Origin: Candidatus Nanosynbacter sp. TM7-074
GTDB taxonomy: Bacteria > Patescibacteriota > Saccharimonadia > Saccharimonadales > Saccharimonadaceae
Direction of reading: 5' to 3'
Assembly: GCF_041006295.1 (NCBI RefSeq)
Contig: NZ_CP158487.1
Span: 558,001-622,000, forward strand
Length of the DNA stretch: 64,000 bases
Under the pieces are notes generated by a model. That model did no database searches and had not been told where the DNA came from. It worked only from the letters and a program-made list of their open reading frames with translations. Within the stretch, counting starts at the first letter, position 1. Each line of letters opens with the position of its first letter. The position numbers and the translations under genes are program-made. This document shows positions 42,976-52,259 of this stretch, in pieces.

Positions 42976-44427
42976 CTACTTCACGATATTCACCTGAATG
43001 AGATTCAATTTCGTCTGCTTCTTCATCCACCACATAGCACCAATCATCGCCGCATACATCAAACCGCACTGCCACCAAGTAATATTCACTTCCACCTGCG
43101 CCCACTCCAGCCCCGCCAGCCAATTAGCCGCCTGAATCATATAGCTCAGCAGCCAGGTCGTCGGCAGGGCAATAGCCGCGCCAATCATCGACACTACCGC
43201 CAGCACGCCCGACGCAAAAGTCAATAGTATCGCCAGCGGCACAAACGGCAAGATCAGCATATTAGCGATCAGCGCTACATTACTAACCACGCCGAAGCTC
43301 ATCATCAACAGTGGCAGTGTCGCAAGCTGCGCCGACAGCGTCTCGATCAGAATTTGTCGAAACGTGCCAGGGTCTTTGTCGCCAAAGAAATACTTGTGCA
43401 GCAGCGGTGCCAGAATGATCACGCCCGTAAACGACGCAAAGCTCAATTGCCAGCCCAAATCGCCCCAGCCAAACTGCGGATTGACCAGTAATGTAATCGC
43501 CGCTGAGACTGGCAGCAGCACCAGCGGATGAATTGTCCGCCCATAATACCAGGCCGCCAAACTGAGTCCCGCCACCAGTCCAGCTCGCGACATGCTCGGG
43601 CTCAAACCCGTCACCGCCATGAAACCAATAATCATCGTTGCCGCACTGAGCATCGCCAGATATTTTGACCGCTTGGCAAACAGCCGCCGCGCCAGGCGTA
43701 CTAAAATCGTCAAATTATAACCGCTAGCCACCACTATGTGTGTCAAACCAGCAGTCTTCAAATTATCGCTCAGTTCCGTCGGCATGGCTCGCCGTAGCCC
43801 CAACAAAAATCCCAAGCCCAGCGCCGACTCAGACTCTGGAATATGCTTGCGCACTCGCTCGGCAAACCAGTCGCGCACCCCGACCGCCACGTCGCCAGGA
43901 ACTGGACGCTCAACGCTGCCAATTTTCGCCCGATACATACTCGCCGAAAAAGCGCCAAATCCCGCCGTTAATTTGCCTTGAGTTTGAACGATGTCACTGC
44001 GTTTAATGGAACGCTTTTCAGCCGTCATCACCCACAGTTGTCCTGCCAATCTCTCGCCATTGATCCGTAAATCACTCAACCGCAACACCGTTTGCCCTTT
44101 CTTGTCGATGTCAGGATCTTCCAAAACACGGCCTTGAATAACCGCACTTTTACCAATCAGCGAATCGTATACCTCCAAACCCGCTCGACCCAACTCACCG
44201 CGCCATAATCCCACCAATCCGCCAGCGATAAGTGCCACAATCATCAACGCCCGCCACCGCCAGACCATCACCACAGCTATCAACCCCAGCCCAACCATCA
44301 AAGCCCACGCCTCAAGCATCACCGACCGCGGCAAATAATGAACCGCAATTACGCCAACCGTCAACCCCAAACACCACGCCGCCACCAACCAAGAGATATG
44401 GATTTTCTCAAATAGGCGACTATTCAT
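42976..44427 (-). CDS. comEC: ComEC/Rec2 DNA-uptake channel, without metallo-beta-lactamase domain
   Basis: 483 residues with about ten hydrophobic helices. An N-terminal OB/DUF4131 region (about 25-165) precedes the Competence domain with LGFLLGLRRAMP, THIVVASGYNLTIL and GLSPSMSRAGLVAGLSL. The C-terminal metallo-beta-lactamase domain of long ComEC proteins is absent; the protein ends shortly after the last helices. TATACT (44434-44439, minus strand) ends six bases before the ATG. With the type IV pilus and pseudopilins it suggests natural DNA uptake. Confidence 0.9.
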   Translation of the reverse strand: MNSRLFEKIHISWLVAAWCLGLTVGVIAVHYLPRSVMLEAWALMVGLGLIAVVMVWRWRALMIVALIAGGLVGLWRGELGRAGLEVYDSLIGKSAVIQGRVLEDPDIDKKGQTVLRLSDLRINGERLAGQLWVMTAEKRSIKRSDIVQTQGKLTAGFGAFSASMYRAKIGSVERPVPGDVAVGVRDWFAERVRKHIPESESALGLGFLLGLRRAMPTELSDNLKTAGLTHIVVASGYNLTILVRLARRLFAKRSKYLAMLSAATMIIGFMAVTGLSPSMSRAGLVAGLSLAAWYYGRTIHPLVLLPVSAAITLLVNPQFGWGDLGWQLSFASFTGVIILAPLLHKYFFGDKDPGTFRQILIETLSAQLATLPLLMMSFGVVSNVALIANMLILPFVPLAILLTFASGVLAVVSMIGAAIALPTTWLLSYMIQAANWLAGLEWAQVEVNITWWQCGLMYAAMIGAMWWMKKQTKLNLIQVNIVK

Positions 44428-44457
44428 ATTTAAAGTATAGCCAGAATATAGATAAGA

Positions 44458-44482
44458 AAAAAGACTCCAAAAGGAGTCGATT
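44458..44482 (-). terminator. Terminator of tRNA-Lys (TTT)
   Basis: Stem GACTCC/GGAGTC (44463-44468/44473-44478), four-base loop. On the minus strand the stem is followed by a T run and lies about 12 bases after the tRNA. Confidence 0.8.
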
Positions 44483-44489
44483 TCAAAAT

Positions 44490-44566
44490 TGGAGGGTCCA
44501 CCGGGGCTTGAACCCGGGACACCCTGCTTAAAAGGCAGGTGCTCTAACCAACTGAGCTATGGACCC
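44490..44566 (-). tRNA. tRNA-Lys (TTT)
   Basis: Acceptor GGGTCCA/TGGACCC, anticodon stem CCTGC/GCAGG, loop CTTTTAA giving TTT, encoded CCA. The discriminator is U73, as in tRNA-Lys(CTT) at 278. Confidence 0.95.
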
Positions 44567-44612
44567 ATCGGAATATCCGCTTTTTTCATCCTATCACGAA
44601 TCATCTAAAAGG

Positions 44613-45092
44613 TCAATGCTTGCCAGGCTTATGTCCACCAGTATGCAACATGAATAAGTCAATTACGCCACATACTAACCCCAGCGTAGCAACATAACGC
44701 CAGTTACTAGCAAATATTTTATACAAACCTAGGGCCTGCCCGTCCAGCGATACATATTTCCCCAGCGGCATAACAAGCAGCGAGGCGGTTAAAAAAGCAA
44801 TTGCCACCGCAGAAATAATCTTTTCGTGTTTACGTTGATATCTCGGTCCGCCCAGTAGGAGTGCAAATAGCGGAATCAACGTCAAAATTAATGCCGCAAT
44901 CACACCATTTGGCAGCCAACTAACCGCCAACTTTAATCCGTCCAGCAACCCAGTCAGCCAGCTTGCCCACCACTCCGATAACAAAAATCCTGCCGCTAGT
45001 GATAAAGCCAACGGACCGAATCGACGAGACGATACAAACGCAATCGTAAAAACTATCGCTAAAATTGCCCCGAATAAAATTATTACGCTCAT
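44613..45092 (-). CDS. Multi-pass membrane protein of unknown function
   Basis: 159 residues with about five hydrophobic helices and a short His/Gly/Lys tail. It loosely recalls CvpA-type proteins in its helix pattern, but no motif confirms this. GGAGG seven bases before the ATG supports the start. It overlaps the upstream DUF192 gene by four bases (ATGA), so the two were probably one transcript. Confidence 0.68.
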   Translation of the reverse strand: MSVIILFGAILAIVFTIAFVSSRRFGPLALSLAAGFLLSEWWASWLTGLLDGLKLAVSWLPNGVIAALILTLIPLFALLLGGPRYQRKHEKIISAVAIAFLTASLLVMPLGKYVSLDGQALGLYKIFASNWRYVATLGLVCGVIDLFMLHTGGHKPGKH

Positions 45093-45581
45093 TTATTATC
45101 CTCCAAATCAAATTTTACTACCGAGTCTACTGTCGCGCTTGCTCTCTTAGCAACACCAGCCTTTACCTCTAAAACGTATTTTGCAGGGACTGGCGGTTTA
45201 TATTTTTCATACGGCTCAGCATCCGGCTTAACATTATGCTGCACATGGACAATACGTTTTTTCTCATTAATCCAAATGATATCTACCGCAAATTTCATAT
45301 CTTTCATCCACATTTGATGGCGGTCAATACTATCAAATACAAACAGCATCGCATAATTATCCTCTATTCCTAGCCTATCAGCCAAACCCTTTCGACGCGA
45401 ATCTTCATTGTCAGCAATCTCCGCACGAAGCATCGTCTTATTTAAATAAACAATCTCTGTTTTTGGCGATACTGATTGAAATACACAAAAAAACCGCGCC
45501 ACCAATAATCGCCAGCATGCCACAAATAAAAAACCATTTGATAGCAGTCTGGATTGCTGTTGGATGACGAGATTCGTCCAT
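45089..45581 (-). pseudogene. DUF192 (COG1430) exported protein gene with a frameshift at a T7 run
   Basis: From the ATG at 45581 one frame encodes MDESRHPTAIQTAIKWFFIC and a membrane helix (GMLAIIGGAVF), after which it soon stops. The DUF192 domain (RKGLADRLGIEDNYAMLFVF, MWMKDMKFAVDIIWI) lies in another frame. The two join smoothly if one base is dropped from the seven-T run on the minus strand (45487-45493). TATAAT (45588-45593, minus strand) ends six bases before the ATG, so the N-terminal part is the genuine start. Either a disrupted gene, a slippage-dependent or phase-variable gene, or an assembly error. DUF192 proteins are small secreted or anchored proteins of unknown role. An internal ATG at MLRAEI could still give a cytosolic form. 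Confidence 0.75.
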
Positions 45582-45605
45582 AAACTTATTATAACAAGTT
45601 TATGC

Positions 45606-46523
45606 TTAAGCGCCGATTTTATCTTTTTTGTTGCCGCGCTTAGCGTTGCGCTCAATATAGTCGATTATTTTACCGGAAACATTACGCCGCGTTATCTTCT
45701 CGATACCAAACCCTGGGCTAGCATTCACTTCCAGCACCAAGGCACCACGACTTGATCGCATAAAGTCGACACCAGCAACCATTAGACCCATCGCCTTAGC
45801 CGCTTTAATACACATCTTCCGTTCGGCGTCAGTCAACTTTACACTATTCCCCTCGCCACCCTTGTGAAGATTGCTACGAAAATCATCATCCAGACTCTGT
45901 CGTTTCATACTCGCTACCACTTGACTGCCAACCACAAAAGCACGAATATCAGTTCCAGCCGACTCTTTAATAAACTCCTGCAGCAATACGTTAGTGCCGT
46001 CAGAGTTTGTCAAATAAAATGCCTGAAGAACCGACTTGGCAGCCTTCTTCGTCTCAGCTAAGACGACACCGTTGCCATGAGTGCCTCGCGCCAATTTGAT
46101 AATTGCCGGCATACCACCAATCTCTTCAATAAGCGAATCTATATCCGTCGCATTCCGCGAGAAAACCGTCTTTGGAATTGACACACCCGCTTTAACCAAT
46201 AGCTGCGTTGAGCGTAATTTGTCGCGCGCCCTTGTGATTGCAATCGACCGATTCATAAAAAACGCCTTTGGATACATCATCTCTAATTGTCGCAAAACTG
46301 CCGTACCATATTTTGTCATGTGACTAGCAATTCGCGGAATTACCACATCAAACTCACCAATTTCTTTGCCTTTATAAATAACCGTCGGGTGCTTTTCATC
46401 AATCGAAACATAACAGTTTTTATACTTAACAACTTTAACTTGATGACCACGCTTTTCAGCCTCCTCTTTCAGGCGAAGTGTCGAATAATTAATATTGCCG
46501 TTGGATAAGATTGCAATTCGCAT
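45606..46523 (-). CDS. rimK: RimK-type ATP-grasp amino-acid ligase
   Basis: 305 residues: an N-terminal pre-ATP-grasp domain, then ATP-grasp with KLARGTHGNGVVLAE, LLQEFIKE and the metal-binding VLEVNASPGFGIEK. RimK in E. coli adds glutamates to ribosomal protein S6. The C-terminus is Lys-rich. The ATG overlaps the rimB stop (TAATG), so the two form an operon. Acceptor and amino acid are unproven here. Confidence 0.92.
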   Translation of the reverse strand: MRIAILSNGNINYSTLRLKEEAEKRGHQVKVVKYKNCYVSIDEKHPTVIYKGKEIGEFDVVIPRIASHMTKYGTAVLRQLEMMYPKAFFMNRSIAITRARDKLRSTQLLVKAGVSIPKTVFSRNATDIDSLIEEIGGMPAIIKLARGTHGNGVVLAETKKAAKSVLQAFYLTNSDGTNVLLQEFIKESAGTDIRAFVVGSQVVASMKRQSLDDDFRSNLHKGGEGNSVKLTDAERKMCIKAAKAMGLMVAGVDFMRSSRGALVLEVNASPGFGIEKITRRNVSGKIIDYIERNAKRGNKKDKIGA

Positions 46524-47029
46524 TATTTTCCTTCACCTTTCTGATGATATTTTTTATAAAATTCGTATGGATTCAATTTCACTTCTTCATTAAGACTAGC
46601 AGTTACGGACGGTTTTTTTCTGCGAACATTTTTTCTTGAGACATCCACTAGGAATTTTCCAGAAATCGACCGTCTCCCAATTAACACCGGAAATTCATTC
46701 TTCGACCGATCAGACAGATTCATCAGCATTTTAATTTTACGACCGCCAATTTTTACCCAAAAATGCGTACGATAACGAATTTGTTCATGACCCATAGCAG
46801 ACCGCACACTAGCCACGGAATAATCAGTTCTCTTAAATATTTTACCGTTATAATAGGGCGAACCTTCGCCAAATAATGAAAACTTTAGCACTCCGTCTTT
46901 ATCAACGCGGATATTACTTGCCCATACCACGCTTGAATCGGCCCCCGTGTCAATCTTAGCTGGGACTCTTTGCGCTCGTTTGCCAAAATCCACAAACTCA
47001 GTTGAGCCAATAACAGTTTTTTCTTTCAT
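46523..47029 (-). CDS. rimB: RimB-like retropepsin-type aspartic protease
   Basis: 168 residues with the retropepsin active-site motif KIDTGADSS and the second motif PVLIGRRSI. Proteins of this type (DUF785/RimB) accompany RimK and are thought to trim RimK-added tails. The ATG at 47029 is used; a TTG two codons earlier is less likely, since CATAAT ends eight bases before the ATG. It lies about 50 bases after the broken DUF1704 gene. Confidence 0.85.
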   Translation of the reverse strand: MKEKTVIGSTEFVDFGKRAQRVPAKIDTGADSSVVWASNIRVDKDGVLKFSLFGEGSPYYNGKIFKRTDYSVASVRSAMGHEQIRYRTHFWVKIGGRKIKMLMNLSDRSKNEFPVLIGRRSISGKFLVDVSRKNVRRKKPSVTASLNEEVKLNPYEFYKKYHQKGEGK

Positions 47030-47079
47030 GTGCAAATATTATGGCACATTTTAAGATATATATCAAATATATCGCCCCG

Positions 47080-48471
47080 CTAAACACTTCTTGATTCAAG
47101 AATTACACGCCTATGATCAGCTGAGGTATTCACCTTCCCGGCGAGCAGTAACGACAGTAATAAATCGTCGCCCTTTATGGATTCTAGGTATTTCCAAACT
47201 TCCACCGAGCCATTATAGTAGCTTAAGTCCTTAAATAGCGGTAAGTCATTCGTGCCGCGGAAACTACGCAAAGTCTGAGTAAAGGCAGTCTTTTTCGCCT
47301 TTGCTATCTGTTCGTCACTAACCTCACCTCCATCATCTATAGAACCGAGCAGAGATAGCCGCCACTTAATCTCAAATGCTTAACGAAAATCTTTTTCATC
47401 ATAATGCGCCAATCCCGCAGTTATATAGTGATCAACGCCGCGCTCAGCAAACTTTCCGCTCAAAGCCTGCTCCATCACCACCCCTAGCCCTTCCTCGGTG
47501 TCATAATAGTCGCTCAATCCAGATATCAGAGGAAGCATATCCGTTTCTCCGACAGCAATAGACCTCAACATATGGACACCAATCTCATGAACTACCAAAT
47601 TCTCAACCTTTTTACGAGATCGCATCATACCATTATCGGGAATAACTATTCTCTTCTCGGAGGATTTTACATTAACAGAAGTAGCCTTCCCTACAGAAAC
47701 CGTCCAACCCTCCGCTGCTCCAGCATAACCCTCTGAATCATTAAGTCCATTGAACTCTTCTTCGATAATATCAGTAAATATTTTCTACAACTCATACGGA
47801 TCAAATTCTTCTTGCTCATTAGGAATATGACTTAGCACACCTCCGTATAAAGACTCAGCCACACCATGCATCCACTGCACCGTATCACTGGACGGACAAA
47901 ACCTCTCTGGAATATCCACGTCAGGATCAAAATCAACCATACCAAACAATTCTTTGCGCAACTTATCTGCTTTTCCTATTAGTTTTTTATTGCGCACACG
48001 ATTCAACTTTTCGCCCAGCAGAGAACGATAAGTGTCCTCGTCTGACTCACCATAAATCTCTATACTTAGACCTTTATATGTCTCGGCAATATTTTGTCTA
48101 TCTTCTTCTGAATTAGCGCCGCGATAAGCTTGAGCATAACGAAGAAGTTCGGTTTGCTGGATGTATTTTTCAACAAATCCCTCATAAACCTTCTTGCCAA
48201 TCGATGTCAGGTCAGGATGATTCAGTATCTTATCGCCAAGTTCTCATATCTTTTCTATAGCTTCGTCAAAATCAGCGGCATTCAGCTTACCGTAAACAAA
48301 CTGAGGGTTTCTAGTCTCTCCAGACAAGAACCTCTCTTCTTCGCCACGGTTTGACGGCGTAAACATCGTAACAATTTTTGGAGACAAATCTATCAGCTGA
48401 CCATAAAGATCTTCTATGGGTGTGTGATTTGATTCATTTGTATTAGCTGACAGCTCTGGTGTATTCATCAT
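47080..48471 (-). pseudogene. DUF1704 (QEGLA/MATCAP-type) metallopeptidase gene with three in-frame stops
   Basis: One continuous frame of about 464 codons is interrupted only by TGA (48244-48246), TAG (47785-47787) and TAA (47380-47382). No frameshift is needed: coding sequence reads through each stop in the same frame. The second half carries VHEIGVHMLRS, the HExxxH zinc motif, and EEGLGVVMEQA, the EEGLA-like motif of DUF1704. This family includes the eukaryotic tubulin carboxypeptidase MATCAP. TATAAT (48479-48484, minus strand) is intact seven bases before the ATG. Probably a young pseudogene; recoding is less likely because all three stops differ. In other genomes such genes accompany RimK-like ligases, and rimB-rimK follow here. 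Confidence 0.85.
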
Positions 48472-48519
48472 TCTCACTATTATAGCATAAAATGCGCATT
48501 ATGACAAGAGGTGACACCT

Positions 48520-49629
48520 CTACGAAAATAGTCCGCGCTTCTTTGCACCTCTAAACTGCTCCAAAAGCTCCTTCTGCTTTTTTGTCAATTTAGTTGGAGT
48601 GTCGACAATAATACCCACAATGTGCGGACCGCGTGACTCACTACGCAAATTTGGTACGCCATGCCCAGACAGCTTAAAATCAGTACCGCTTTGTGTGCCA
48701 GCTGGGATTTTCATAGTAATAACGCCGTCCACAGTCTCCACGTCAATTTCCGTCCCCAATGCCGCATCAACCATGGAAATATGCTCTTCGCTAAGAATAA
48801 TATTACCCTCACGAGTGAATTTTTTATGCGCTTTAACGCGAATATGAACATACAAATCGCCTCGACTTCCGCCAGATATAGCCTCACCACGATCACGCAA
48901 TCTAATCGTTGCCTCGTCGTCAATACCAGCTGGGATTTTAATAGTTATATCTTTATTCTGGCGAGTCGTGCCTTTTCCTCGACAAACTGAGCATTCTTTT
49001 TCAGGAACTTTGCCTTTGCCACGACAAGTTTCGCAAGTAACCGCCTGCTGAATTTGACCAAATAGCGAGTTCATTACTCGCGTTTGCTGCCCCGCGCCCT
49101 TACACGTTGGGCATGTTTTTACGCCAAACCCCGGCTCAGCACCATCACCATGACAATGCTCACACTCGTCCTCTAGCGACAAACTGATTTTCTTTTCTGT
49201 ACCGAATATTGCATCTTCAAAACTGAGGGTTACGCTAGTTTCAATATCACGCCCACGCTGACGACCACCACCCGATGCGCCAGGCGCGCCACCAAAAAAC
49301 TGACTAAATATATCACCCAGACCGCCGTCACCAAAATCAAAATGAACATTCTGGCCACCAAATCCACCAAAGCCTTCAAACGGGTTACCAGAAAAACCAC
49401 CACCTGAAGCACCGCCGACACCAGCGTGACCAAATTGATCATAGCGCTGGCGCTTTTGTTTATCCTTCAAAACCTCGTAAGCTTCATTTATCTCCTTAAA
49501 CTTAGCTTCGTCGCCACCCTCTTTATCAGGATGATATTTTACCGCTAGCTTACGAAAGGCTTTTTTTATCTCATCTTCAGAAGCGCTTTTTGACACGCCT
49601 AAAACTTCATAATAATCACGCTTACTCAT
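48520..49629 (-). CDS. dnaJ: Chaperone DnaJ
   Basis: 369 residues: J domain with HPD (YHPDKEGGD), a Gly/Phe-rich region, four CxxCxGxG zinc repeats ([32 protein letters not shown]) and the substrate-binding C-terminal domain. It stimulates DnaK. TATCAT (49637-49642, minus strand) ends seven bases before the ATG, and a CIRCE operator lies directly upstream, so it has its own HrcA-controlled promoter. Confidence 0.97.
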   Translation of the reverse strand: MSKRDYYEVLGVSKSASEDEIKKAFRKLAVKYHPDKEGGDEAKFKEINEAYEVLKDKQKRQRYDQFGHAGVGGASGGGFSGNPFEGFGGFGGQNVHFDFGDGGLGDIFSQFFGGAPGASGGGRQRGRDIETSVTLSFEDAIFGTEKKISLSLEDECEHCHGDGAEPGFGVKTCPTCKGAGQQTRVMNSLFGQIQQAVTCETCRGKGKVPEKECSVCRGKGTTRQNKDITIKIPAGIDDEATIRLRDRGEAISGGSRGDLYVHIRVKAHKKFTREGNIILSEEHISMVDAALGTEIDVETVDGVITMKIPAGTQSGTDFKLSGHGVPNLRSESRGPHIVGIIVDTPTKLTKKQKELLEQFRGAKKRGLFS

Positions 49630-49647
49630 ATATTCTATGATAACAAA

Positions 49648-49674
49648 CTAGCACTCACGACGCAAGAGTGCTAA
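49648..49674. promoter_or_regulatory. CIRCE operator upstream of dnaJ
   Basis: CTAGCACTC-N9-GAGTGCTAA, one mismatch from the consensus TTAGCACTC-N9-GAGTGCTAA. Binding site for HrcA, whose gene is nearby. Confidence 0.92.
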
Positions 49675-49688
49675 TTAAGCTGACATAG

Positions 49689-49723
49689 AAAATACTGCAG
49701 GCTAAAAACTGCTGCAGTATTTT
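49689..49723 (-). terminator. dnaK terminator
   Basis: A perfect 12-base stem AAAATACTGCAG/CTGCAGTATTTT with an 11-base loop, about 20 bases after the dnaK stop. Confidence 0.8.
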
Positions 49724-49742
49724 ACATATTTACGGGTGACGA

Positions 49743-51635
49743 TTACTTCTCGTCAACCACTTCGCCTTCGACTGGTTCATCCTTGTCAGATTTTTTGTCG
49801 TCCTTAGACTCATCAGCCTTTTTGCCCTCAGCAGCTTGCTGGTACATTTTGGCACCGATTGGCATGATGGCGTCGTTGAGCGCTTTCACGGCTGCTTCTA
49901 GCTCATCTTTATCATCAGCATCTTTGTGCTTTTCTGCTTCTTTGACCGCCTCGTCAATCGCCTTTTTATCGTCGTCAGAGATCTTGTCCTTAAACTCATC
50001 CGGCATTTTCTTGGCCTGGTAGATGGCGTTTTCCAGCTGGTTTTTGGCGTCAACCGTTTCGCGCTTTTTCTTGTCTTCGTCGGCATGCATTTCGGCTTCT
50101 TTTTGCGCCTTTTCAATGTCTTCCTTGCTCATGTTGCCTGAGTTTTGGATGGTAATCGACTGCTCTTTGCCGGTGCCTTTGTCTTTAGCGGTGACGTTGA
50201 GGATACCATTGGCGTCGATATTGAAGGTTACTTCAATCTGCGGCACACCGCGCGGTGCTGGCGCGATACCGTCAAGCACAAAACGCCCCAAGCTCTTGTT
50301 GTCATTGGCAAATTCGCGCTCACCCTGCAAGACGTGAATTTCCACTTGCGGCTGATTATCCGCTGCCGTCGAAAATACCTCGCTCTTGCTGGTCGGTACA
50401 GTGGTGTTGCGCTCGATCAGCTTGGTCGAGACTCCGCCCATCGTCTCAATACCAAGGCTCAACGGCGTCACGTCTAGCAGCAGCACGTCTTTAACATCGC
50501 CAGCCAGCACACCACCCTGGATGGCTGCACCAACGGCTACCACTTCGTCTGGGTTAACGCCTTGCATTGGGTCTTTACCAAACAGCTTTTTCACCCGCTC
50601 AACCACCGCTGGCATACGAGTCATACCGCCAACCATCACCACGTTTTGGATGTCTGATTTAGAGAGTTTGGCGTCTTTAAGCGCTTTTTCAACTGGGCCG
50701 TCAAGGCGCGCTAGCAGATCTTTCACCAAATCTTCCAGTTTAGCCCGTGTCAGGCTCAACTCAAAGTGCTTTGGTCCGTCAGCATCAGCGGTGATAAACG
50801 GAATATTGACTTCATACTCAGTGACTGTCGATAGTTCCTTCTTGGCCTTTTCCGCCTCGTCCTTTAGTCGCTGCATAGCCGCATTGTCTTTGCGTAGGTT
50901 GATGCCTTCTTTAGACTTAAAGTCATCCAGGAAATAGTTAACGATGATATTGTCAAAGTCCTCGCCGCCCAGATGCGTATCGCCGTTAGTGGCTTTCACC
51001 TCAAACACGCCGTCGCCGAGTTCCAGGATGGAAACGTCGAAAGTACCACCACCTAGGTCAAACACCACGATGGTTTCGTCATTTTTACCTTTTTCCAAAC
51101 CATATGCCAAAGCTGCCGCCGTTGGTTCATTGATGATACGCTTAACTTCCAGACCAGCGATTTTACCAGCGTCTTTGGTGGCTTGACGCTGCGAATCGTC
51201 AAAGTAGGCCGGCACCGTGATGACCGCTTCAGTAACTTTTTCACCCAAGAATGCCTCAGCATCAGCCTTGATCTTGCTAAGGATCATAGCTGAAACTTCT
51301 TCTGGTGTGTATTCTTTGTCGCCCATCTCTACTGCTACACCGGTACCTTTTTTAACAATCTGGTATGGCATGATATCGAGGTCTTTTTGGACTTCCTTGT
51401 CAGTAAACTTACGGCCGATCAAACGCTTGACACCGTAAATAGTATTCTTTGGATTGGTCACCCGCTGACGCTGAGCCACTTGTCCAACCAAGCGCTCACC
51501 CTTTTTATTAATTGCCACCACTGATGGCGTGGTACGGTTACCTTCGGCGTTAGCGATAACTTCTGGCTTGCCTGCCAGCATGTACGCAAAGGCGCTGTTA
51601 GTTGTACCGAGGTCAATTCCGATAATTTTACCCAT
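49743..51635 (-). CDS. dnaK: Chaperone DnaK (Hsp70)
   Basis: 630 residues: [12 protein letters not shown] phosphate loop, [23 protein letters not shown] in the ATPase, then the substrate-binding domain ([13 protein letters not shown]) and a Lys/Asp/Glu-rich tail ending [18 protein letters not shown] precedes the ATG. Two CIRCE sites lie upstream, between grpE and dnaK. Confidence 0.98.
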   Translation of the reverse strand: MGKIIGIDLGTTNSAFAYMLAGKPEVIANAEGNRTTPSVVAINKKGERLVGQVAQRQRVTNPKNTIYGVKRLIGRKFTDKEVQKDLDIMPYQIVKKGTGVAVEMGDKEYTPEEVSAMILSKIKADAEAFLGEKVTEAVITVPAYFDDSQRQATKDAGKIAGLEVKRIINEPTAAALAYGLEKGKNDETIVVFDLGGGTFDVSILELGDGVFEVKATNGDTHLGGEDFDNIIVNYFLDDFKSKEGINLRKDNAAMQRLKDEAEKAKKELSTVTEYEVNIPFITADADGPKHFELSLTRAKLEDLVKDLLARLDGPVEKALKDAKLSKSDIQNVVMVGGMTRMPAVVERVKKLFGKDPMQGVNPDEVVAVGAAIQGGVLAGDVKDVLLLDVTPLSLGIETMGGVSTKLIERNTTVPTSKSEVFSTAADNQPQVEIHVLQGEREFANDNKSLGRFVLDGIAPAPRGVPQIEVTFNIDANGILNVTAKDKGTGKEQSITIQNSGNMSKEDIEKAQKEAEMHADEDKKKRETVDAKNQLENAIYQAKKMPDEFKDKISDDDKKAIDEAVKEAEKHKDADDKDELEAAVKALNDAIMPIGAKMYQQAAEGKKADESKDDKKSDKDEPVEGEVVDEK

Positions 51636-51685
51636 ATGATTCCCCTTTCTATTATGATCACATCTGGTTTTTGTTTATATCCATT

Positions 51686-51712
51686 TTAGCACTCTTTATT
51701 AACGAGTGCCAA
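51686..51712. promoter_or_regulatory. CIRCE operator, proximal to dnaK
   Basis: TTAGCACTC-N9-GAGTGCCAA, one mismatch from consensus. On the minus strand it runs directly into a TAAAAT-type box. Confidence 0.9.
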
Positions 51713-51730
51713 CTATTTCAGTATAAATAA

Positions 51731-51757
51731 TTAGCACTCCCATGTCAAGAGTGCTAA
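51731..51757. promoter_or_regulatory. CIRCE operator, distal to dnaK
   Basis: TTAGCACTC-N9-GAGTGCTAA, a perfect consensus, starting 45 bases from the proximal copy and just after the grpE stop. Confidence 0.95.
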
Positions 51758-51779
51758 TTATTTAACTTTTCCAGATTAC

Positions 51780-52250
51780 CTACTGACGCGTAACTTTAAC
51801 CATCGAATCACGAATAACGGAGCCATTCAGCATATAGCCAGCACGCAACTCCTCAGCAATCACTTCTTTTTCACCCTCAGCTTCTTCATCAAACTGGATA
51901 GCTTGGTGCAATTCAGGGTTAAACGGCGTACCAGGTTTAGCGTCAATTTTCTCAAGGCCAATTTCTTTGAGCTGCTTGTCCAGTTGCTTACTCAGGCCGG
52001 CCACGCCTTTCGCCCAGGCATTATCCGCTAGCTCCTCTGGCACATTAGCAATCGCCCGCTCAATAGTATCAATCACTGGCAATAGTTTCATCACCGACTT
52101 GGCCTGACCCATGTTGTGCGCTGACTGTTTTTCCGCCTCGACACGCTTGCGATAGTTCTCGAAATCCGCTCGCGTCCGCTGCAAATCTAGCGTCAGTTCA
52201 CCCAATTGCTGCTCTAAATCTTCAGTTTTCTTAGTCTTACTTTTCGTCAT
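51780..52250 (-). CDS. grpE: Nucleotide exchange factor GrpE
   Basis: 156 residues: a long N-terminal coiled coil (LEQQLGELTLDLQRTRADFE) and a C-terminal beta domain with the GrpE signature near GYMLNGSVIRDSMVKV. It exchanges ADP on DnaK. AGGAGG lies just after the hrcA stop, five bases before the ATG. Confidence 0.95.
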   Translation of the reverse strand: MTKSKTKKTEDLEQQLGELTLDLQRTRADFENYRKRVEAEKQSAHNMGQAKSVMKLLPVIDTIERAIANVPEELADNAWAKGVAGLSKQLDKQLKEIGLEKIDAKPGTPFNPELHQAIQFDEEAEGEKEVIAEELRAGYMLNGSVIRDSMVKVTRQ

Positions 52251-52259
52251 TTTTTCCTC

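Noticed and set aside
47080-48471. Four separate small genes in the DUF1704 region
   Set aside because: All four pieces share one frame and together match one family, so they are treated as one interrupted gene.
50386-50937. 183-codon rightward frame opposite dnaK
   Set aside because: A Ser/Thr-rich shadow of dnaK, with no ribosome-binding site and no domain.
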